Source: Cryptomeria japonica
Lineage: Eukaryota > Streptophyta > Pinopsida > Cupressales > Cupressaceae
Length of the DNA stretch: 64,000 nucleotides
Direction of reading: 5' to 3'
Assembly: GCF_030272615.1 (NCBI RefSeq)
Contig: NC_081408.1
Span: 763,117,673 to 763,181,672 of the forward strand
A program made the translations under genes and the position numbers. The notes beneath the pieces were generated by a model. It was not told the origin of the DNA and did not search any database. It saw only the letters and a program-made list of their open reading frames with translations. Shown piece after piece: positions 57,590 through 64,000 of the stretch. Within the stretch, counting starts at the first letter, position 1. Each line of letters opens with the position of its first letter.

Positions 57590-60500
57590 ATGGTTGAAAC
57601 CCGTCTTCAAAAATCTAGGAGAATAGTCAAAGAAGCTCAAGGGTCCGTAAACATGAGTTCTTATGAGTATGACAATGATGTCTTCTACAATCCTGAGCAC
57701 ACTACATTACCAGACATGAATGTTTATAGACACAATCCAAATGTGGAAAGCGCAAACGCTATACACAACGCTACACACAATGATAATGTGGACAATTCTT
57801 CAATACTATCAGCAGACATACAAGAGTCTATAATGGATCCTCAATTCAATAGATTGGTTGAAGAGATAATGAGGAGAGATCGTCAATACTTTTTAAACAT
57901 GATGGCACAAAGTGGAGCTAAAATACCACATGATTTTGACTTATCTCAACTTATGGAAAGTCGACCCTCACAACAAACTCAACCAAATAGTGGAGGAAAT
58001 AGAGGACTGAATATAATGCCTGAGTCACCATCAGTTTTGCTTCAAAAACCAGCAATCCCACATACACAAGCTCAAACATATGATACTTACATTCAAAGAC
58101 CATCATGGAGGCCTTATGCTCAAACACATGCTCAAGGTATGGATCAATCAAGACAAGTGGATACTCAAGGACATCCTCAAAATTTTGACACAAGGAGACC
58201 TCATGTCAAAATTGGGGGCAACACAATGGAAAATGAAAGACCTGTTGAATATGGTTTATACACACAAAACAGATATGGAGTCCCTCAACAAGAAATTATG
58301 CCAAGTGCTCCATACATGTCGCAGCAATATAGACCTCCATATGGACATGTCTACGATCAGTATCATCCATATATGCAACAAGTTCCTCCTCAAATGGGTG
58401 TTTCAAACATGGGATATGCTACAAGAAATCCATCTCCTCCCAAAAATAATTTGGAGCAACAAATTAGAGATCTACAAAAGAAAGTGGAAGACATGGGCAC
58501 ATCAAAACCCACATATACTATGAGAGATATATGCCCTTATCCCTTTGATAAGAGCATTCCAATGCCTCCGTTTCCTCCGCACTTTGCAACACCGAAATTT
58601 GACAAATATAGAGGGAGAGGAGACCGCAAGGCACATATAAGATAATTCTTCACAGCTTGCATTGAGGTAGCGGCAGAAGAAACATATTTGATGAGGTTGT
58701 TCCCACAGAGCTTAGGAGATCAAGCGATGGAATGGTTTTCTCAATTACCTCCTGGTATTAAGTCATGGGGTGACTTAGCAGAGGCATTCATTCAGCATTT
58801 CTCTTACAACATTGAAACAGATGTCTCAGTTACTACCTTGTGCAATACGAAACAAAAAGAAGGAGAATCTTTTGTGTCATTTTTACAAAGATGGAGAAAC
58901 TTAGCTAGCAGATGCTCTTGTGAAATCCCGCAAAAACAAATGGTGGAAATGTTCACACAAAATGTTAACAAGGCTATTGGTTATGATCTCAGAAAAGCTT
59001 GTTTGTCTACATTTAAGGATGTCATTGAAAAGGGCCTAGCAACAGAAAAGGTCTTGATTGAACAAGGAGTTATCAAACTATTCAAAGAAAACAAAGAGGA
59101 CTTTAAGGGAAAGGACAAACCAAAGTTTTGGAACAAGAACAAGAATACAGTTAATGATGGCGTTGTTGATGCCAACACAGTGAGACCAAAGTTCATCTTT
59201 TCTGGATCAAATTCTACCAACAATCAAGTGAACAATCAAACGGCTGCTAAACCACGAAGGAAGTACACTCCATTGGGAGAACCACTTGAATCAGTATTCA
59301 AGAAGCTTGTAGCAAACAAAGTGATCACGGTCCCAGATTTTCCTCCATATGAACCAAAGGTAAAACCGAATTGGTGGAATGATGATGAATTTTGCGAATT
59401 TCATAAGAGCAAGGGTCATAAGACAAGTAATTGCCATCGATTGAAAAACATTGTACAAGATCTCATTGACAGAGGAGATATTGAGATTGAGGGACATTCA
59501 TCTAACCAAGAGCATGAGGTGTTTAAGGAACCATTCCCAAAACATGACAAGGGAAAAGGCAAAGTCACAGATGATCAAGCCAATTACACCAGAACATCTT
59601 ACAATTATGATTCCACTATTAATCACATCTCAATGGACAATCATATTTCTACCATTACTATCAAAAATAAAAATCCTGAGAATCCTTCTCAGAGACCCAA
59701 AATTGTCCTAAAAGGTGTGGGATCTTCATCCGAAGCTACCTCCGAATGTCATGTTACAACCCGTCGAGGTAAGATCACATTGCCAGGAACCTCTTCTAAG
59801 AATACCAATCTTCCGTCAACTAAGCCTGAGTACGATCTTGTAGAGCAATTAGGGAAAACACCCGCACTCATCTCTATTCTTGAGCTCTTACGTATATCTC
59901 CTGCACATAAAGCTGTCCTTGATAAAACCTTGAGAGATACTGCTGTCCCTACTGATCTAAACGTGGACCAGTTTCAAGCCATGGTGGGATATTTATCCGT
60001 TCCACACTCCCTCACATTCACAGAAGCCGATGACGCCTCCATAAGTCAGCCTCACAATGCACCTCTACACATTGAGGCCTTCATACATAAACACCGAATA
60101 AAACGAGTCCTGATAGATGGAGGAGCAGGTCTTAATATTTGTACATTGAGCACCATCAGACAATTGGGATATTCGGACAAAGCTGTGAATGCTACAAACC
60201 AAATCACCATTAAGGCTTATGATGATGAAGAACGTTCGTCCAAGGGCACAGTCATCTTACCGCTAAGAATAGGGCCAGTCACAAAGGACGTGATTTGTCA
60301 AGTCCTGGATCTAGACCTCACGTATAACATATTGCTAGGACGTCCATGGATTCATGAAATGAGAGCGGTCCCATCAACGTACCATCAGTGCATAAAATTT
60401 CCTCATAATGGAGTCGAGGTAACGGTCAATGGTGATCCAAATCCATTCATATATTGCAATAACTTGAGATCACATACTGAGATTATCATTCCCAGCAATC

Positions 60501-63500
60501 GTGAGGCTACTCCTTCTTCAGCATATATTGATCCTGAGTCATTAAAGCCCTCGACATCCAAACAAGGTGAACTTAGAGCCAAGTTTCAAGACAAAGGCAT
60601 GGGAGAATACACTCTGAATCAAACAATGTTCTTACGACAAGTCATGAACTCCCCCAAGGAATATGGGAGACCACATCCTAATAAGCAAATCTCCATCATG
60701 CTCTTCAAATGGGATCCTACCGTCTTTCAAAAATGGGGCGAACTAGAGGAAGAAAGTTTATATAAAATGCTATATAAGGACGCTGAAGATGATACACATG
60801 ATCAAATTATAATACCCTGTGAAAACTATGGTAAAGGTTTCAAAATTCTGCAGAGATTCGGGTATGATGGAAAAAGTCCTCTCGGACTACGCAAAGAAGG
60901 TGTCATGGAGCCTCTACAACCTGAGCTAACTACAAGAAGGGAACGCTCTAAGGGGCTTGGTTTTCTAAAGCCCAAGATTCAAAACAAGAGCACAAAACAG
61001 ATATGGCGAGTCAAAGTGGCTGAAGTTCAACAAGAGGATAATTATTCCACAGACTCCAATGAGTGGGAATGGGGTTCAGACAAATCCTCCAGCGACTATG
61101 AACTCAATGAGACATTTAGAGAGCCAGATGAACCTACAGAGGAGGAGGAGTTTTACAAGAAATTCAGAGTTGGTCAAGAACCGACCCATAAGGATCCCGC
61201 ACAAGCTTCGTTTCAAGGCCCTAGGTCTGGATCACATAGGATGAGGACACCTATCCCTGAGGGTGCTACTAGTGATGATAATTTGGACTCACTCACGATC
61301 GAAACTGATGAGGAGAGTGCCATTGACGACCTCGATGACTATCTTGACATACCTGAATATAACCACATCTTCACTATTAGCCTTGCGGACTCTAAAAACA
61401 CTAAAGACCTTCCCCTCGTTCACCCCCAACTCATTGACTGGGATCAGGATGGACCACCACAGTTTGATACATTTCAAAATGACGAAGCTATTGTTGATTA
61501 TCTTGGCATTCGCGATGATCTTCCTCTTGGAAACCATAAAGCAGGATACGCCATAGAGCTAAATAACATGGCATACTTTGGTGAGGGTGTCGGGCCTTCT
61601 AGTCGCAAAAATGTGAAAATAAAGACAAAACAAGGGTCTTATGGCGAAAACCACACTGTGGCGCTCTCTGACTCTAAAAAAGTAAAAAGAAAGGACGTAT
61701 CTGAGGGTGAAAACCTCTCTGAGGCGCCCGAAGATGGAAGGCTTGACATTCTCCCAGCATCATACGAGGAAAAATCATCCATGTTGGTAGAGGAGACTAT
61801 AAAAACAAACATTGGTACAGCAGAGGTTCCACACAACATATTTTTGGCTCAATCATTGACAGAGACCGAGAGAGCAAGATTCATAAGCTTCTTTAAGGAA
61901 CGACAAGTCAACTTCGCATGGTCTTATGCTGATATGCCTGGACTAGACCCCGACTTAGTAATGCATCATTTAACAGTCAAACCGGGGACAAAACCAGTAA
62001 AACAGAAATTAAGGAAAATGCATCCACAGGTGGCATTGCTAGTCAAGGCAGAACTGGAGAAATTACTAGATGTCGGATTCATACGCCCAATTGATTATCC
62101 TGAATGGATTTCCAATTTAGTACCTGTCAGCAAACCAGATCGCAGCATCCGAATATGTACAGACTTCAGGGATATCAACAAGGCTTGTCCGAAGGACGAT
62201 TTCCCATTACCAAACATTGATTTAATTGTTGATCTCACAGCAGGCCATGAGATGTTATCTTTAATGGACGGATTTTCCGGATATAATCAGATCAGGATTG
62301 CACCTGAAGACCAACATAAAACATCATTCACTTGTCCATGGGGAACCTTCTGCTGGAATGTCATGCCCTTTGGGCTGAAAAATGCAGGTGCCACGTATCA
62401 GCGAGCCATGACTACTATCTTCCATGATCTCATGCATGTAACGGTGGAAGATTATGTTGACGACCTTTTGGTTAAATCAATAGACAGAAATACACACTTG
62501 GACATACTTTCAGTTGCTTTTGATAGGCTGGAAAAATACAAGGTAAGATTAAACCCAAAGAAATGTGTCTTTGGAGTAACCTCCGGGAAGCTCCTAGGAT
62601 TCATTGTGTCTAAAAGAGGAATAGAAGCAGATCCAGCAAAAGTCAAGGCTATCTTGGACATGCCACCACCCAAGAATATCAGTCAACTTCGGTCTTTACA
62701 AGGGAGACTCCAGTCTATACGAAGATTCATAGCACAACTTGCAGATAAGTGCAATCCTTTCCAGCACCTGCTACACAAAAACATTAAGTTCAAATGGGAT
62801 GAGAACTGTCAACAGGCTTTTCAGGCACTTAAAGACTATCTTTTGAACCCGCCAGTTTTGATGCCACCAATTCAAGATCAACCATTGTTACTGTACATAT
62901 CAGCTACTCCAACAGCACTGGGGGCACTACTAGCACAACAAATACCTGACGGCAAGGAAAAAGCAGTCTACTATATCAGTCGCACATTGGTGGGATATGA
63001 GTTGAACTACACACCAATTGAGCGTGCATGTCTCGCTGTGGTCTTCGCTTCACAAAAATTACGACATTATATGCTCACTCACAAGACCAAGTTGATTGCC
63101 AGAATTGATCCACTAAAATATCTGCTCAACAAAGCTACACTTACTGGGAGGCTGGCCAAGTGGGTAATGATTTTGAGTGAATTCGACATCGAATACGTGG
63201 ACAGAAAAGCCATAAAAGGACAAGCCATCGCAGATCAACTGGCAGATGCTCCCATGATAGATGATGTTCCTCTACAGTCAGAATTTCCAGATGAGTCCAT
63301 TCTAACAATATCACCTGCAAAGCCATGGCAACTATACTTTGATGGCTCATACACACAGCATGGGGCAGGAGCGGGTATACTCTTTATAACTCCCCAAGGA
63401 GATTCTATACCAAAGTCATACCGCTTATCATTTCCTTGCACCAACAATATAGCGGAATACGAGGCATTAACAACTAGGTTAAGAATTGCAGTTCAGTGGA

Positions 63501-64000
63501 AGATCCAAGAACTTCGTGTTTTTGGGGATTCTCAACTTGTCATCCGTCAAACAACTGATGATTATCAAACAAAAGATGAAAAGCTAATGCCTTACAAACA
63601 ACTGGTAGATGATCTGAAACAGCACTTTGCAAAGATAGAGTTTGAGCAGATACCAAGAGAACAGAATCGCGCTGCTGATGCCATGGCTACAATTGCTTCG
63701 CTCATTGACCTACCGCAAAATGAGACCTGCTATGAGTTCCTGGTTGACAACCTGCTGATTCCGTCATATGAGATCACTCCTACGGAAATGATATGTGTTG
63801 TTGGTCCTGAATCCCAGTTATATGGTTCCACATTCACATACCTTCGTGACAATATCTTACCTCCCGATCTATCGAACAACCAACGCCGCACTTTCATTCG
63901 CCAATCCTCCCGATACGTTATCCTAGCTGATATCCTATACCGACGAGGTCTAGATGGCACCCTCCTTAGATGTTTAGAGAGTGACGAAGCTCAGATTGCG
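57590..64000 (+). CDS. Element D gag-pol polyprotein (partial, one internal stop)
   Basis: Frame 2 from ATG 57590. Gag is broken by TAA 58643-58645, where element B has CAA in HIRQFF. The knuckle-like CEFHKSKGHKTSNC is at about 59395. The protease loop LIDGGAGLNIC is at about 60109-60141, continuing unbroken to LLGRPW (60333). The G-patch-like FGYDGKSPLGLRKEG is at about 60857. RT follows: acidic FAWSYADMPGL (61915), RICTDFRDINKACPK, MDGFSGYNQI and YVDDLLVKS (about 62455). Native RNase H is YISATPTALGALLAQQ (about 62895). The second RNase H is YFDGSYTQHGAGAG (about 63340) with IPREQNRAADAMA (about 63651). The integrase region begins near 63900. Order: gag-PR-G-patch-RT-RNH-aRNH-IN. The window ends before the catalytic core. 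Confidence 0.88.

Larger units (their letters stand above)
54470..64000 (+). mobile_element. Element D: Tat-type Ty3/gypsy, same family as B, runs off the window
   Basis: 5' LTR 54470-55250, PBS 55254-55271, leader to 57589, gag-pol from 57590 to the window end in one frame. The normal gag-pol arrangement here shows what element B looked like before its inversion and integrase deletion. Only one stop (58643-58645) is evident in more than 2,100 codons. The 3' part, including any antisense PMD gene, is outside the window. Confidence 0.9.

Overview
The window is a retrotransposon-dominated stretch of plant nuclear DNA, most likely from a gymnosperm and probably a conifer. The evidence is plant-type Ty3/gypsy elements of the dual-RNase-H (Tat) type, a Sirevirus-like Ty1/copia element, a plant mobile domain gene, and the tail of a Penelope-like element with a GIY-YIG endonuclease (such 'Dryad' elements are known from conifers). 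There are no bacterial genes. Host-like sequence is limited to the 3' exons of a spliced gene at 1-1273, a decayed transposase-like gene, and AT-rich spacer.

Layout. (1) 1-1273: in-frame, mostly phase-0 exons of an unidentified gene on the + strand. (2) 3240-6044 and 38233-38458 (both - strand): two halves of one decayed DDE-transposase-like gene, split by element A. (3) Element A, 6045-38232 (+): a Tat/Ogre-like Ty3/gypsy element with 4,761-bp LTRs and target duplication AAGAT. Each LTR contains a ~1,060-codon reading frame. Between the LTRs lie a decayed gag, protease, an extra RNase H placed before RT, then RT, RNase H and integrase. (4) Element B, 19417-35812, sits inside A's 3' LTR with target duplication GATAG. 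It is a young Tat-type element in minus orientation. It carries an antisense, spliced plant-mobile-domain gene (20599-23384), a pol lacking the integrase core, and a 5' half (LTR piece, PBS, leader, gag; 29463-35039) inverted relative to pol. (5) 38459-41690: spacer with a Penelope-like fragment, microsatellites and a decayed hammerhead-like motif. (6) Element C, 41696-53370 (-): a Sirevirus-like copia element with target duplication AAGAG. Its RNase H is interrupted by element E, 43765-46739 (+), a small non-autonomous LTR element. (7) 53376-54469: spacer. (8) Element D, 54470 to beyond the window end (+): a second member of family B with normal gag-pol order, open to the window edge apart from one stop.

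Order of events: the transposase-like gene came first, then A inserted into it, then B into A's 3' LTR. Separately C inserted, then E into C. Excising B and one GATAG copy restores A's 3' LTR to exactly 4,761 bp, equal to the 5' LTR, and restores its internal frame to exactly 3,183 nt in both LTRs. These equalities strongly support the nested model.

The most unusual items are the long frame inside A's LTRs; the antisense PMD gene of B, whose intron holds arrays of a GCGTCTGTG motif also found in the sense leader; a tandem hairpin array in the same intron; and B's internal inversion with microhomology junctions. Coordinates and frames were worked out by hand from the sequence. Family names rest on motif recognition, not searches.
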